64,000 bases of DNA, taken from positions 15,994,722 to 16,058,721 of the forward strand of contig OY754984.1 of assembly GCA_963576475.1 (NCBI GenBank), in the 5' to 3' direction. Below the pieces are notes generated by a model. It made no database searches and had not been told where the DNA came from. It saw only the letters and a program-made list of their open reading frames with translations. The stretch's first letter is position 1, and the number at the start of each line of letters is the position of its first letter. Positions 22,498-33,829 of this stretch are shown one piece after another. A program made the translations under genes and the position numbers. This stretch comes from Molanna angustata (taxonomy: Eukaryota > Arthropoda > Insecta > Trichoptera > Molannidae).

Positions 22498-22502
<5 letters not shown>

Positions 22503-22904
22503 GTCTAGTTGCTGATGAGCAAGATTGTTGCTGATAAGCAAGATTGAGGTACAGCGTGGACCTAGCAGAAGGCGGACGTCTTGGCCGTGTAACAGCAGAG
22601 AATGGATTGAGGTAAGGAGAGTTGTTCCGGATGGCGCAGGATCTGGAAGCCTTATCTCAAGTGATCGCCGACGCCGGCGGAGATACCTGATATAGCAGGT
22701 GCAGTTGAAAAAGAAAAACACAGATGGAAATATAAGTCTTCAACAAGTTTTTGAACTTTCGATTTGAGCGATCGACAGCATTTATACTGTAGATATCTAT
22801 AGATATGTAATTATAAAGATAAAAAAATATTAGATTAAAATTGAGCCCTTCAATTATAATCTTATATAGGCTCAGAGTGTTCAGGAAGGTAAACTATTGT
22901 AGAG

Positions 22905-23150
22905 TCGTGGAGCAATAAATGAAAAATTTCTTTGACCAAAATATGTTTTCATATGTGGGATTGTGTAATTAAGGTTTATACTTGTTCGTGTGTTTATAGA
23001 TTGTTGTGTTCTCGGGTATTGTATTGTACTTTTATGAAAGTAAGTCAGAATGTATTGGATGTATGTTTGTCTAGGGTCAAATACTTTGAACTCGTTGTAA
23101 AGGTTTTCTGTATGATAGTCGAAAGGTTTCTTAAGTATAATAAGTAATTA
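22905..23150 (-). pseudogene. LINE C-terminal remnant, minus strand
   Basis: Matches 44855-45095 in the same orientation (ttctttgaccaaaa, tagattgttgtgttctcggg). On the minus strand it reads parts of DYHTENLYNEFKVFDPRQ and TIPHMKTYFGQRNF with interruptions. Confidence 0.7.
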
Positions 23151-23871
23151 TAATATATAGATTTTGAGTAGTTATTAAGTATGATGGTGAGTGTATGCGA
23201 GGGAAGGGAAAGAAAATGGATATAGAAAAGCGTTGACAAGGAAGGGATAGAAAGACATCATAATCAATAAAAAAATAATTTCAATTAAAGGGCACGAACA
23301 ATCTGTATGTAGACCTGAAGTAGACCTGACAGAAGGTGCATGCTAGTAAAATAAATGTGACGATAAAAACATGTGGCGATGGATACGTACCGAGACAGAT
23401 TAGATGTGGCGTGTAGTTCATTCTGTCTACCCCGTGAGGGACACAACGTGATGGGATGCATGTGTAAGTATATGCAAACAGCAGCGTTCGGTAAAGAGAG
23501 CATATATTTAATTTTATATATAGCATACAAGAAGTATTATGTAATCTGTTTGTTTTTGTTGTGTCACTTAAAAATTCGTCTCGTACCAAGTCGTTGACGG
23601 AAAACAATTTTCAATTTTGTCTTGTCTTGAACACTTTTATCCTGTTTCCTGTAGCTTCAGCTAACAAAGGCGCGTATAAAGTTTTTCTACATTCGGAAAC
23701 ATTTGGAGCTCAGTGTTCCTGGAAAATCTCTCATGGTTCAAGCACTAATGGAAAAAAACTTATCCATCTGACTGAAAGATGATAAATTAAAGTTATATTA
23801 ATGAAATAAAATGCAGTTTTATTTCTAAACACGAATAACAGACATTACAGAAAAGGCGAAGGATGTCAGAC
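23151..23871. other. Unassigned, with a minus-strand family D fragment
   Basis: Bases 23405-23445 (attctgtctaccccgtgagg) are the inverse of the 26783 family D start. Otherwise unassigned. The plus-strand frame 23561-23782 shows no family resemblance. Confidence 0.45.
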
Positions 23872-23884
23872 TTAACATATCTTT

Positions 23885-24273
23885 CATCATCATCATCATC
23901 ATTGGCGCTACAGCCCACTGTGAGCCTTGGCCTCCTCCAGAATTTTTCGCCATTTAGATCGGTCCATCGCCTGCACTCTCCAGTTTGTAACGCCAATCCT
24001 CTTTAGATCCTCCTGTATGCCGTCCATCCACCGCAGCTTGGGTCTCCCCACACCACGTCTCCCCTCCGGTCGTGTGTCGAGAATCTTCTTTGGGATTCGG
24101 CCTTCCTCCATTCGCTGAACGTGCCCTAACCATTGAAGCCGATGTATTTTAATATATTTTACTATGTTAGGATCACTGTAAAGGTTCTCCAGCTCATGGT
24201 TGTACCTTATCCTCCATATTCCACTCTCACAAAGAGGCCCAAAGATTTTTCTCAAAACCTTCAAAATTTTTCT
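23885..24273 (-). mobile_element. RTE-like LINE, heavily 5'-truncated
   Basis: Flanked by ttaac-atatcttt at 23872-23884 and ttaacgtatcttt at 24274-24286, a 13-bp target duplication with one difference. On the minus strand it encodes the last 118 residues of the same family as 4680-6406, including LQWLGHVQRMEEGRIPKKIL and GRPKLRWMDG, and ends AKAHSGL stop. The 3' end has the gctgtagcgcca motif and a (ATG)n tail. No frame break. Confidence 0.9.
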
Positions 24274-24286
24274 TTAACGTATCTTT

Positions 24287-25404
24287 ACGAAGTAATAAAA
24301 TCCAACATGGACTGTACAGACTTTCTGAAATTGATAAATTTAACAGATGAAAAAACCGCTAACGTCGCTCAGACCTTGCCACTATACCTTACCATATATA
24401 ATTATTAGGAAAGGATCAGGTCCGTGGACATATTGTGCATGTAAGATTCTTTTCAGGAGCCACAACAGGAATAATTAATTGTTTTTTTACCAGCAGTGAG
24501 TACATGTAATACGAAATCAAAGGTGGGCTGATTAAGTTGTAATTACTAATGCTATTCTTATTTATTATATTGTTATAGTTTTATTTTTGTACTTTGCCCA
24601 TATAAAAAGAAAATAGGACAAACATTTTACCAGGTCCAAGCTTTTTAAATCGGCAAAAATTGTATTTTATATTTTGTTTATACAATACTTATACATTAGG
24701 GTGCAATTGATTTAAAATTAGATTTGAAAAAAAAAAATGGATAATGTTATGAAAATTTACCTATTTCATAAAAAATCTATCTAAATGTTTAAAAATGGGC
24801 AAGATAACAATGTGAATTGGCCATTGTTTAATTGCAAGCCATGTAAATAAAATTGAATAAGTACATGAATGAGATATTCGCCCATATTTCCTCTCATGGT
24901 CTAAATTTAGGTCTTAAATCCATAGTACAATCTCAATAGCAATACACCATACATCCTCTTACACTTACCTACTAGTTCACGATTCACGCAGATGCTGTAG
25001 AAGCATTTCCGTGAATCCCTTCTTTGCCATTGTCCCCTCACCGATGCCTTTGAGATTCGTCACTTGGAAAGTTGGTCGCAATAATTTTGGGTGACAATAA
25101 GAGACAATTTAACAAAGTTCAGTACAAGTTTGAAGACCACCGCGTGTGGATGTGTGCACAGAAAGGAAATAATCAGTGAACCAGGAATAAGAAACCATCG
25201 GTGAGATCGTTTATAATACATTCCACTACCTAACATCATTAATACCCATCACCCGATGTTTTCTACAGATGCTTTAAGCTCGATGGTTATCAAAACGCTT
25301 CTGAACTCATACATTTTATCCACGCACCTATAATTGTTTTATCCTTCTTCATTTCGCATCCCCTCCATTTTCATTTTTTTTTGTTTTGGGAAATTTTCAT
25401 TTTT
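24287..25404. other. Unassigned sequence
   Basis: A short plus frame (to 24408) continues past the RTE insertion with NMDCTDFLKLINLTDEKTAN and looks protein-like, but I cannot name it. The rest is AT-rich and unrecognised. Confidence 0.4.
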
Positions 25405-25965
25405 TTTATTTATTTCTTTTTCACACCATATAAATAATCTTCATTAAAAATAGATAACTGCTGTCCTACTAGGTATGCCTGTTCTAGGGCTAGCACTGTA
25501 CATATTATTATATTTCACAAGAGTAACTATTTACATTTTTTAAAAAGTATCTAAAGAATATAAAATTAACTATTGTACACAGATTAAGAAAAAAAATTGA
25601 ATTCAAGTCATCATGATATGCATAACCTATACATAATAATGTAAATCTAGGTATCTTGTAATTTTTGTTTGTTAATTGACATAGCATAGATATGATCCGT
25701 CAGTCATGTCATATCTTTATTCATTTGCGCCTCAAATCAAATCAAAACAGCACAAAATTTATAAAAAAATTGGGATTTTTCGCAAAAAGTAAACAAAAAA
25801 AATAAAAATAACAATTATATAAATTATGTCTTTTAACACTACAATGTCGAACATTTGATGTATTTTAGTTCTCCCGTAGTTCATAATGTATTCGGAACAT
25901 TTTCTTTTAAATGATTTCAGCGATATTATTTCTTTTAGTGATATATTATAAGATTTTTATTTTTT
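25405..25965 (-). mobile_element. LINE 3' untranslated end, minus strand
   Basis: Matches 44235-44830 closely (cacaccatataaataatctt, tgttctagggctagca, gatatgatccgtcagtcat). The left edge at 25405 is an A-rich tail in minus orientation. Only the last few codons before the stop are retained on the right. Confidence 0.82.
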
Positions 25966-26395
25966 TTGCTACATATTTGTAAGTTTTTTTAAAGTGCACT
26001 GACTAGTGTGGTTGACTGGCAGAACTGACTAGTGTGGTTGAGTCCGTCACTTTATGCAAAAAATATTTTCGTATAATAAACGTATATGAATTCAGTATCT
26101 TCGCGGAGAAACCGGTGAAAAAAAAACAAACAATAAATAAGTTCTCAAGTTGCTTAGTTATTATTTTATTTCCTTTTTATTTTTACAAAGGACAGCACAC
26201 AGTACCTACATGCATACAATTATTAAAAGTAAATAAATAGAAATACAAATATAACATGTACCTCTTACGTACTATACCTAATATCAAAATAAGAAAATAA
26301 AAAGTGTGAATTTGCATGTAATTTATGGTGCTGTTAATAAAAAATTATAAACACAAGAACATGACGTGTTTATAATCACACTCTTTTGAATCTGT
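25966..26395. other. Unassigned sequence
   Basis: Contains one direct repeat (actgactagtgtggttga at about 26000 and 26025). No gene recognised. Confidence 0.45.
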
Positions 26396-26399
26396 GTGA

Positions 26400-26745
26400 C
26401 TATGAAATCGGGCAGATCGAGTTTTTTTATGCTATTATTCATATTTTTTGGTGCAAATCCTGTAGATGATATAATAGACGGTATTGTTGTAACTTTATTT
26501 TGTCCCCATTGGGTTTTGATCTGTTCTGCTAGATGGAGGATTTTTCATTTTTTTTCTGTATGTTTTTGTATTAAATTTGTTGAATTCGGAATAGATATTT
26601 CAATTATGGTTTTGCTTTTTTTTCTCAAACAGGGTTTTATCGGGTCTGTTGTGCAGGTTGGTTCTGTCAGTAATTATATCTTTATTCCTATAAAGTTCAT
26701 GTGTGTTATTTTCAATAACCGCCCATGGGAGTATGGATCCATGTA
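26400..26745 (-). pseudogene. LINE fragment with restriction-like endonuclease features
   Basis: Minus-strand translation gives HNRPDKTLFE, then KSKTIIEISIPNSTNLIQKH, a stop, and KILHLAEQIKTQWGQNKVTT, IPSIISSTGFAPKNMN. The order RPD...K...ID/IxIPN...K...L.EEIK..W...IPxVIS.TG is one I know from the C-terminal PD-(D/E)xK region of LINEs with site-specific style endonucleases (R2/R4-like). Two or more frame breaks. The longer plus-strand frame over the same bases is its shadow. Confidence 0.6.
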
Positions 26746-26782
26746 GGTGGAGAATCTATTAAATTATATATTTTTAATTAAA

Positions 26783-26840
26783 CATTCATACCATCACGTC
26801 ATATCCCTCACGGGGTAGGCAGAGAGATTCGAACGCCACA
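26783..26840 (+). repeat. Family D start fragment
   Basis: Cattcataccatcacgtcat then atccctcacggggtaggcag. Similar short pieces lie at 15945 (+), 23405 (-), 48440 (-) and 54638 (-). I recall closely similar text from moth genomes. Confidence 0.65.
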
Positions 26841-27039
26841 TTTTTTTCTATATCGATACACATTTATCGCCTCATCAACATTCATGCATCGTCTTATATA
26901 TGTTCGTCTATTGTTCATACATTGTGCATACATTTCCGTCTTTCATAATATCGTTCACATGGTCTCTTTGACGAATAGGTACTGCAAAATTAATTTATTC
27001 AACTTAGCGTTACTATTATGCTGTCATATCTGGCAAAGG

Positions 27040-27205
27040 TTGGTTTCTCATATCTGACACCTTTTTAAAACCCGAATCAATATTTTCTTGAGCGGTGATT
27101 GTGAACCCTCACCGACAACGCTACGTACTGCATTTTTTCGGAGTACATTTTACCCAAATCCTAAAAGATGGTGTTCCCTACGTAGCCACGTTAAAAAAAC
27201 CGGCC
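27040..27205 (+). pseudogene. LINE C-terminus fragment
   Basis: HLFKTRINIF then ccctcaccgacaacgctacg and gatggtgttccctacgtag match the end of coding and 3' untranslated start at 17445-17570. Truncated 5' of that. Confidence 0.65.
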
Positions 27206-28001
27206 TTGGTCTTGCATTTGCTCATCACTAATGATATCTTTATGGCAACATTACTATTACTAGTATTTTTATATTTTCTATGTGTTCCAGGTTTGCTAAC
27301 TAAGTTCTTATCAACTGATACATATGTGGAACTTTGGTCATTTAAAAAAAATCAGAAGACAAAATTAAAATATCAGACTGTAGAACTCTTTATGAGCAAC
27401 AGAATGAAAAGAACATGGACCATATAAAAAAAGTACTTATATTTCCAACAGGCATTTTTTTATGAAAGCTCGCTAGCATTTTCTATTTTACTATATTTTA
27501 TGTTTCAGCCCGAATATAATAAGGTCGTTTAGTAAAGATATGAACGCTTTTGTGTCGATAGTTTATGTAGATAAAATATACAAGAAAACAGGTATACTGT
27601 TACAATATAGTGTTTCTGTAAAATATTGCTTGAATTTGTTTTATAAAGAGGTTCAATATCTCCTCTCCCCGCCCCTTACCATAGAGACTTGACCTCATGG
27701 TTCATTGTTGGAACCCTTTTCTAACCCTCGAGAAGTACTTAATGGACGGTTTTTGTCAATGGCGTAACACGTGCACGGTATTACCTGTAAAAGATTATTA
27801 TTACCATAGCAACAAGAATATCGCTCTATCTCGATTGTAAGCGTGTCAATTTTAATAAAAAACGTTTATTTTTCCGAAGATTACAAAAAATCACATTGTA
27901 TTAATCTATTTTTAGTTAGTCAATAGTTTTGGAGTTCGGTTTTAAGTATTTGGGTTGCTGATAGAATGATAAGTGACACCCTGATTCCGAAATCAATGAC
28001 C
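27206..28001. other. Unassigned sequence
   Basis: No gene or repeat seen. Some of the first 150 bases may be LINE 3' untranslated sequence. Confidence 0.4.
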
Positions 28002-28185
28002 AGGGGGGTATGTCTGATCCAACCGGCGAAATCAAAACCCTAATGATTACCCATATCATGGATATATTTATAATATGGAGTTCTATAATATCTTTAGATG
28101 TCATAGAACTCCATTTGATAATAATATCATGATATGGCTAATCACTAGGGTTTTGATTTCGCTGGTCGGACCAGACCTCCCCCCA
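28002..28185. mobile_element. Palindromic MITE, family P, copy 2
   Basis: The longest copy. The ends caggggggtatgtctgatcc and, inverted, ctggggggaggtctggtccg continue into gcgaaatcaaaaccctaatgatta / ...ctagtgatta. The near-centre atggagttctataatatc is itself inverted at 28100-28120. The whole 184 bases can fold into one hairpin. Confidence 0.9.
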
Positions 28186-28244
28186 GGATTGAGATGGCGA
28201 GATCCACCTTCTACAAAATGAACAAAATTTGTAACTGAGATTTA

Positions 28245-28371
28245 AGGTTAAGTAAGAGATGTAGAGCTAATAAAACGTACGTGCTGGCAGTGCTATTATG
28301 TAGAGTGGAAGGATGGACCCTCAAAATATCAATAATTAATAAAAATGAAGCATTTGAGATGTGGCTGTACA
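28245..28371 (+). pseudogene. LINE reverse transcriptase fragment
   Basis: TYVLAVLLCRVEGWTLKIS then EAFEMWLYKRLMHV is a recognisable thumb-region piece of an RTE/R2-style reverse transcriptase (usual pattern YGVExWTL...EAFEMWxYRR). It ends where another LINE begins. Confidence 0.72.
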
Positions 28372-29160
28372 AACGATTGATGCATGTAAACCACTGACAA
28401 GGACTCCATTGTATAAATATTTGGGAATCTACATTGATAACAACTTAAGATGGACAGAACAAATAAACACAGTTGCAGGTAAAATAAGAAGGCTTATTTA
28501 TATTTTTAAGAACATTCGCAACATAATGACTAAAAAAGACTTAAAAACAATATATTACGCGTTAGTTCAATCGATTATAACACACGGAATGATTGGTTGG
28601 GGTGGCGCTGCTAAAATTAGGTTATAATAAAAAAACCATTAACATATCCAACAGTTCAATAATTTAATGATTTTCCAGTTTTCAACATTCCACAGTTATA
28701 TATCAAAATTATTTCTATACATTTCCAAAAAGATAAAACAATTCACATTACACCGCAACACAATTACGAGACGACACGCAGGAATTTTCTCATGACTCCA
28801 AAGACAAACAAGACATTCGGACAAAGACATTACTATTATTTAGCTCCAAAAATTTTTAACAAGATAAAAAGTGAAATAACGGACATACAGTTGATGAATA
28901 ATTTGAAATACAAGAAAACAATAGAAACATGGATTAGAAACAAGGGCATTATATACTGCGGAAACATGATCAAGCTACAATAGTTTATATTTTTATTTTT
29001 ATAATAGGTATATTTTATAACAAACAAGTTTAATATTTAATTTAATATTTATAACAAGTTTAATATTTTTCTGTCAGATATAACGCAAAAAAAAAATTCT
29101 GCCACCTCGGTACAGGCTCAGCCTAGTGAGGTGGTATATACCAAATAATCGTATAAAAAA
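28372..29160 (+). pseudogene. LINE 3' half, plus strand
   Basis: Encodes YLGIYIDNNLRWTEQINTVA ... YYALVQSIITHGMIGWGGAA, then a decayed middle and a second piece (28792-28983) NKTFGQRHYYYLAPKIFN ending MIKLQ stop. The 3' untranslated region has a hairpin, ccacctcggtacagg... with ...gaggtgg (29100-29133). It is related to the families at 42165 and 44221 (YYALAQS, GWGG and TFGQR/NFxF signatures). Confidence 0.82.
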
Positions 29161-29252
29161 ATGTTTCATATAACCTATTTAAATTGTACTTTTTTTTATT
29201 TTAATATTTTTATTGTTTGTATATTGTTATATTTTGTTTGGTTTAAAAAAAA

Positions 29253-29468
29253 ATGTCTCATGGTAACAAAAGAGTTTTGAATATGACGGAGAAAGAGATA
29301 GACATAGAGTTACTGAAACTGTCAAGAGAAACTGACAGAAACACTTATATTAGACCGGTTATTACAATTAAAAAACAGTCTCCTCCTCTAGACCGCACTC
29401 ACAGTTGGGGCTGCTCAAAATATTTATTTAAAACAGGTATAATAACCAACCAGTTTAATAATCAATGA
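29253..29468 (+). CDS. Hypothetical 71-residue ORF
   Basis: Begins MSHGNKRVLNMTEKEIDIEL and ends NQFNNQ stop. Composition is mixed and protein-like, with a basic N-terminus and no membrane segment. It follows a LINE 3' untranslated region and stops just before the palindrome at 29478. I recognise no family; it may be a piece of an unrelated element's ORF or chance. Confidence 0.2.
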   Translation: MSHGNKRVLNMTEKEIDIELLKLSRETDRNTYIRPVITIKKQSPPLDRTHSWGCSKYLFKTGIITNQFNNQ

Positions 29469-29477
29469 AGAAAAAAA

Positions 29478-29622
29478 CAATAATAATAATGATGCAAATA
29501 TTTGGCTATATACCACTTATTGAGTATAATTAAACACTTTTGTGTTTAATTATACTTTTTTTGTGTTTAATAATACTCAATAAGTGGTATGTAGCCAAGT
29601 ATTTGCATCATTATTATTATTG
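29478..29622. mobile_element. Palindromic MITE-like element
   Basis: The arms 29478-29537 and 29563-29622 are inverted copies of 60 bases with a few mismatches (caataataataatgatgcaa ... tggctatataccacttatt). The 25-base centre contains a further taaacac/gtgttta pair. No flanking duplication identified. Confidence 0.9.
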
Positions 29623-31242
29623 TAATCATGGACTACCACAAAGTTACCGTCAAATATATCAATCTTATTAAAGAAAAGAACACATTGCATTTAATTATGT
29701 ACTGCCAGGACCAGAGACATTTTATATATAGACACGTTATATGAGAACAAAACGCTCCACGAAAATGGTACAGTTAAACGAATTATTACAATATCATCAA
29801 GAAAAAGGCATAGAAGTGGGAAAAAATAATACAATAATAGACACAAACTGCAGACATATTTTCTCTTTCACTACAGTGCAATTTCACACAAAATAATGAC
29901 TGAGAAAGAGACGAATTAATATTAAGTTATAGCTGTGTGAATAAGCGAATACAACAGAATACCTCTGCATACTAATAAGCGAATATGACGACTACTCTCT
30001 TGTATAATCAAAATAAAAATACTCAACTATCGACAAAACCATATAAATATATTATTATCGAATAAATATGCAGCATGAAATGATATATCTGGTCGTTCCT
30101 TTACAGTTCTAGTATAATTTTTACATGTTTTCATCACACAATATTATTTGAAATATGTAAAATACTCCCAATACAAAATAAAGTAAAACAGTGCATCATT
30201 TTGGAAGAATATAAAAATGAATCTTTTAAAACAGAAATAAGTCACATATATGGGAGGTGGGTGGCTGGCTGGCGATGGAGCGCGCCCTGCAGGTACCTAA
30301 GACAAACAACGTGTATGGAGATGAGATCGTACCAGGAAACATCTTGTACCGCATATTATTAACGCGTTGCCGATTAGGATAAGAAATATTTTAAAGTCTG
30401 ACGATACGATAATAGTAACTATAAAAAATACTCTGAAACATCTGTATCTGAAATCAAACGTTCGTTAGACTTGGAATTATAATTGTTGATTTAATTATAG
30501 GTATAATATAATATTATGTGTAAGGTTTATTTCAATTTTTTTTCTTTCAAATTTTTGTTTTGTTCAAAGTTTCTGTTTCTTTAATATTTGAGATAAGTTT
30601 AATGTAATAGTTATATGTGAAATTTATAATATTATGTGAAAGAGAGAATCTGCTCTGACAAAAAACTGCTTCGCAGTTTGGCGGGAAAATGAACATGTAT
30701 TACTTTTTATTAAAAAATAAATATCTTAAAAAAAAATATATGGAAAATTTGACAATACGTCCGAACACGAAAACATCTTGCGTGAAACTAAAGCGCGATT
30801 AGAATTAAGTGAGGTACGCGCTTTCTCTTTCTTTTTGTTTATCGAATTTAAAGACAAGTAACGTATCTATTATTTTTATATATCATTGGCCAGGGCAGCG
30901 AATTTATTGCGTACCCAACCGAATTAAGGTATGGTTAGTTGCTTTTTGGTAAGCCTAGTTAACTGTAGGTTTATTTATATCTAATCTGTGGGTAAGCCAT
31001 TGTTCGTCTTGAGTCTCTTGCGGTGCGCCACTGATCACGTCACCGAGGACAGAGCACACAGTGGCAAATCAACCTACATACTTTGTGGTCTAATTTAACT
31101 ACATTTCCTTCAGTGGCGACAGTACGCTTCGCTGGAATTTGTTCACATTAGGCCAGTCGCTGTTTTCTACACAACGAAACATTACTTGAATTTGTAAAGT
31201 TCCTATTAAATATTTCTTTCATTTATTTACGGTACCCATACT
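29623..31242. other. Unassigned stretch, 1.6 kb
   Basis: AT-rich with a GC-richer part at 30890-31160. No coding frame, no repeat shared within the window. The 31000-31235 part ends with sequence that could be an LTR 3' end, but I cannot delimit it. Confidence 0.4.
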
Positions 31243-31318
31243 TTTTTTTCTTATTCAAACGATTTCGTTCACCTATAGCACAAGCAATAATGCTTAATTT
31301 AGGGAATGTAGGAAGTTG
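31243..31318 (+). mobile_element. tRNA-derived SINE body, copy 2
   Basis: Gatttcgttcacctatagca, gcttaatttagggaatgtag match 4397-4452 and 58525-58580. The tRNA-like head is missing; the copy runs into a LINE fragment at about 31320. Confidence 0.65.
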
Positions 31319-31349
31319 TACAAACCAGGCCCCAAGTATCTCAACGCAC

Positions 31350-31470
31350 ATGAAATTACTTAGGCTGAGATGGGCTGGACATGTACAACGAATGCCAACC
31401 TCACGGGTGCCGAAACGAATCATGACTGGACACCCGGGTGGCCCTCGCTCACGCGAATCGCTATAATTAT
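31350..31470 (+). pseudogene. RTE-like LINE C-terminal fragment
   Basis: KLLRLRWAGHVQRMPTSRVP then KRIMTGHPGGPRSR is nearly the same protein as RLRWAGHVQRMPPQRIPKKV in the RTE-like element at 4680-6406. A small 5'- and 3'-truncated piece. Confidence 0.78.
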
Positions 31471-31504
31471 CAAACACTAACTCTCCAGAATGTGGCAACT
31501 TGTT

Positions 31505-31800
31505 ATTGGGTACTTCTTCTTTTTCTTTATCCTCGCCGTGTCCAGTTATACGAGGTCGGCTTTCCTAACCATGCATCGCCAATAGTTTCTTTACTGCGTG
31601 TCCTCCTTTTTTAGACCCAGTTTCTTCATGTCCCTTTGGACATTCGTCAGCCAGGTGGTTTGGGGCCTTCTCCTCCCCGTCCTTTCAGTAGCCATGGAAA
31701 GGCACTTCTCCACCACGTGTTCATCCTCCCTTCTCATTATATGGCCAAACCATGTAAGTCTGGCCTCTGCTACCTTTTCAGATCAGATAATGGTGCCGTC
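31505..31800 (-). pseudogene. LINE C-terminal fragment, minus strand
   Basis: Minus-strand translation: EARLTWFGHIMRREDEHVVE, KCLSM..., GRRRPQTTWLTNVQRDMKKL, GLKKEDTQ, stop, RNYWRCMVRKADLV. The WFGHIxRR, GRPKTTW, LGLxxEDAxDR order marks another insect LINE C-terminus. 3' tail aagaaaaagaagaagta at about 31515. Confidence 0.8.
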
Positions 31801-32410
31801 TTAAAGCTCCTCCTGATGTACTCATTGTTATTTCGTACGTATTAAATTCATATTTCACATAGTATCTCTGTTGTTTTCCTAGTAGCAATGTATCACTATA
31901 AATATTTATTTGAAAAAAAAAACATGCAAAAACATATTTAGTGAGTTGTTGGGAAAATCTTTTATTTTAAATAGAGAATAATTTGTCAATGAATTGATTT
32001 ATTTACAGTTGATTTATGTTCATTTTTGCGAGACGTCAAATTCTAACTAAAGGGTAAAAAGCTAAGTTGAAGGTCAAAAGGGGAATTCAATTAAAAAGGA
32101 AGACCTTTTTATAACGTTGATTATGATGTTGCTGCCTTTGAAATTGTCTGTCATTTGAAATCAAAGAAAATTATTCTTATTTATTATTCGTTGACGCCGA
32201 AAAAACCGCAAAATGGGGGTGCATCGCGTTGACAACATCCGAAGGAAAGAGAAAGAGAGAAAGACCATTGCTTCCGGTTTGATAATTTTCAGTTTTTAAA
32301 TTATTTTTTGCTTCCGGTTTAACGGAAAAAAGTTCGTCGAGTTGAACGTTAGTAAACTGTTTAAAAAAAAGCTTCTGAATTTATGAAGGGTAATTTAATA
32401 AATCCATAAC
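31801..32410. other. Unassigned sequence
   Basis: Holds one direct repeat (ttgcttccggttt at 32268 and 32308). No gene recognised. Confidence 0.45.
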
Positions 32411-32560
32411 AGATTTATTTTTATTTGTGTTTATTTACTTATATTTTTTGCATACTTTAGTACATTGGAGGGTTGATTACCAAACGGAAATTTCTTCCAA
32501 CCAGCAGACTTAATATCAACATGCAATTTGTACTATGGCAATAAATAAAATAAAAAATCT
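32411..32560. mobile_element. Two LINE 3' tails in opposite orientation
   Basis: 32411-32500 is a minus-strand tail of the 4598-6682 LINE family (gattaccaaacggaaatttcttccaa against attgccaaatggcaatatcttcc). 32505-32560 (atgcaatttgtactatggca, aataaataaa) is a plus-strand Jockey-type 3' end. Short and uncertain. Confidence 0.45.
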
Positions 32561-32654
32561 GGACATCTCTTTCAAAATTTGCTACACATAAAATGAAATT
32601 CATAAAAAACACCTGGTTTCATGTAATCCGTTAATATTTTTTTAACGGCTACGG

Positions 32655-32840
32655 CCGATTTATGATGATATTAAAAACAATTAAGTACTACAAATAATAA
32701 TACTCAATTATTATTACTACTATCATTATACACTTCCTGAAAGGAATTAGCAGAACAATTAGTAAATTGTAAATTATTTAATATATCAAAATAAAAGCTT
32801 TCAATTGGGAATAATTCAACCATCCAGATATTTAAAGTTT
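32655..32840. repeat. Family F repeat, copy 1
   Basis: Shares ggccgatttat, aacaattaagtactacaaataataatactc, cattatacacttcctgaaag and attcaaccatccagata with 46310-46500 in the same orientation. Non-coding. Confidence 0.8.
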
Positions 32841-32954
32841 ATATTATATTATTACTATAAAAGGTATTATCAGACAGGCATCTTTGCTCATATATCCGCA
32901 AAGCTTCATTTTTCTATCGATATTTTGCTGTACATAATCAAAAGTGGTGAAAAA

Positions 32955-33125
32955 AGACAGGACTATTGCCCAACGGCAATATTTTCTATCCAACCATATC
33001 CATTTTTGAGGTAATTTGTTTGTACCAACTTGTGAAAATGAATAAAAAGAAAAGGAGGTGACAAGGATTGTATAAGGAGATAGAATTAAGCGTTATTTGT
33101 AAAGACATAATTCTTTATAATATAT
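32955..33125 (-). mobile_element. LINE 3' untranslated fragment
   Basis: Gactattgcccaacggcaat and, further right, taaggagatagaattaagcg parallel 4655-4679 joined to 6420-6600. It supports the view that those two segments were contiguous before the RTE-like insertion. Confidence 0.55.
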
Positions 33126-33470
33126 GTCAAAAAATAAATAAAATGGTACTGTTGACCTCGTTTGATTATTACTTAGGTATATGATTTAAATTTTATATAA
33201 TATGAAATCGTGTCCATATTCGCTCGTAATTAACTGTGGAATTGTTCAAATTTAAAGCAGACACAATTCAACGATTGGAGATTGCAGATAGCATGAGTTA
33301 TTTTATTGAAAATAAATTAAGATGCATAAAATAACGACATATTATTATATTTAATTTACTACAAATATCCAATTTGCACTTGAAATGTTTATACACTTGG
33401 TATTATTTGGATTCCACTAGCGTTTCCAGTTTTACTATCATTTTATAACCGATATAAAGATTAATGGATC

Positions 33471-33634
33471 GGGGGCCTAGACAACGTGTCATTTAAGCTA
33501 AGCGTTATATCGCTAAGCGATAGTAAATGTATGAAATTGGTCGCTATGACAACACGTGACAGCCACAAATTTCATACATTTCTATCGCTTAGCGATATAA
33601 CGCTTAGCTTTAATGGCATGTTGTCTAGGGGGGC
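33471..33634. mobile_element. Palindromic MITE, family Q, copy 1
   Basis: Ends gggggcctagacaac and, inverted, agcccccctagacaac. The arms of about 70 bases carry gctaagcgttatatcgctaa and its inverse, so the 164-base unit folds fully. The copy at 51917-52080 differs at one base (aacacgtgac against aacaagtgac) over the whole length. Non-coding. Confidence 0.95.
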
Positions 33635-33829
33635 TGGTATTAAAGCTTCCTACTACTGCATTATATGGCTATACCAGAATACTTGTAAAATCAAGATAAA
33701 TGCTCTAAAATAACTCGAATGTAATGTGTGGATGATACAAATATATGTAGATGTAAAAATGAAATGATTGAGAAGTCATTGAAGGATAATTAGAATAGTT
33801 ATGTAACAAACTTAAAAAAATAGAAGGTT

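Noticed and set aside
22377..22721. 114-codon minus-strand ORF with a polylysine block
   Set aside because: The lysines are the 86-base poly-T read on the other strand; the flanks do not form a protein family I know.
26396..26746. 116-codon plus-strand hydrophobic ORF resembling a membrane protein
   Set aside because: The opposite strand encodes a recognisable LINE endonuclease-like fragment; the hydrophobic frame is its antisense shadow.
29253..29468. Small secreted or regulatory host protein
   Set aside because: No signal peptide, no relatives recognised, and it sits between a LINE tail and a palindrome; kept only as a low-confidence hypothetical.
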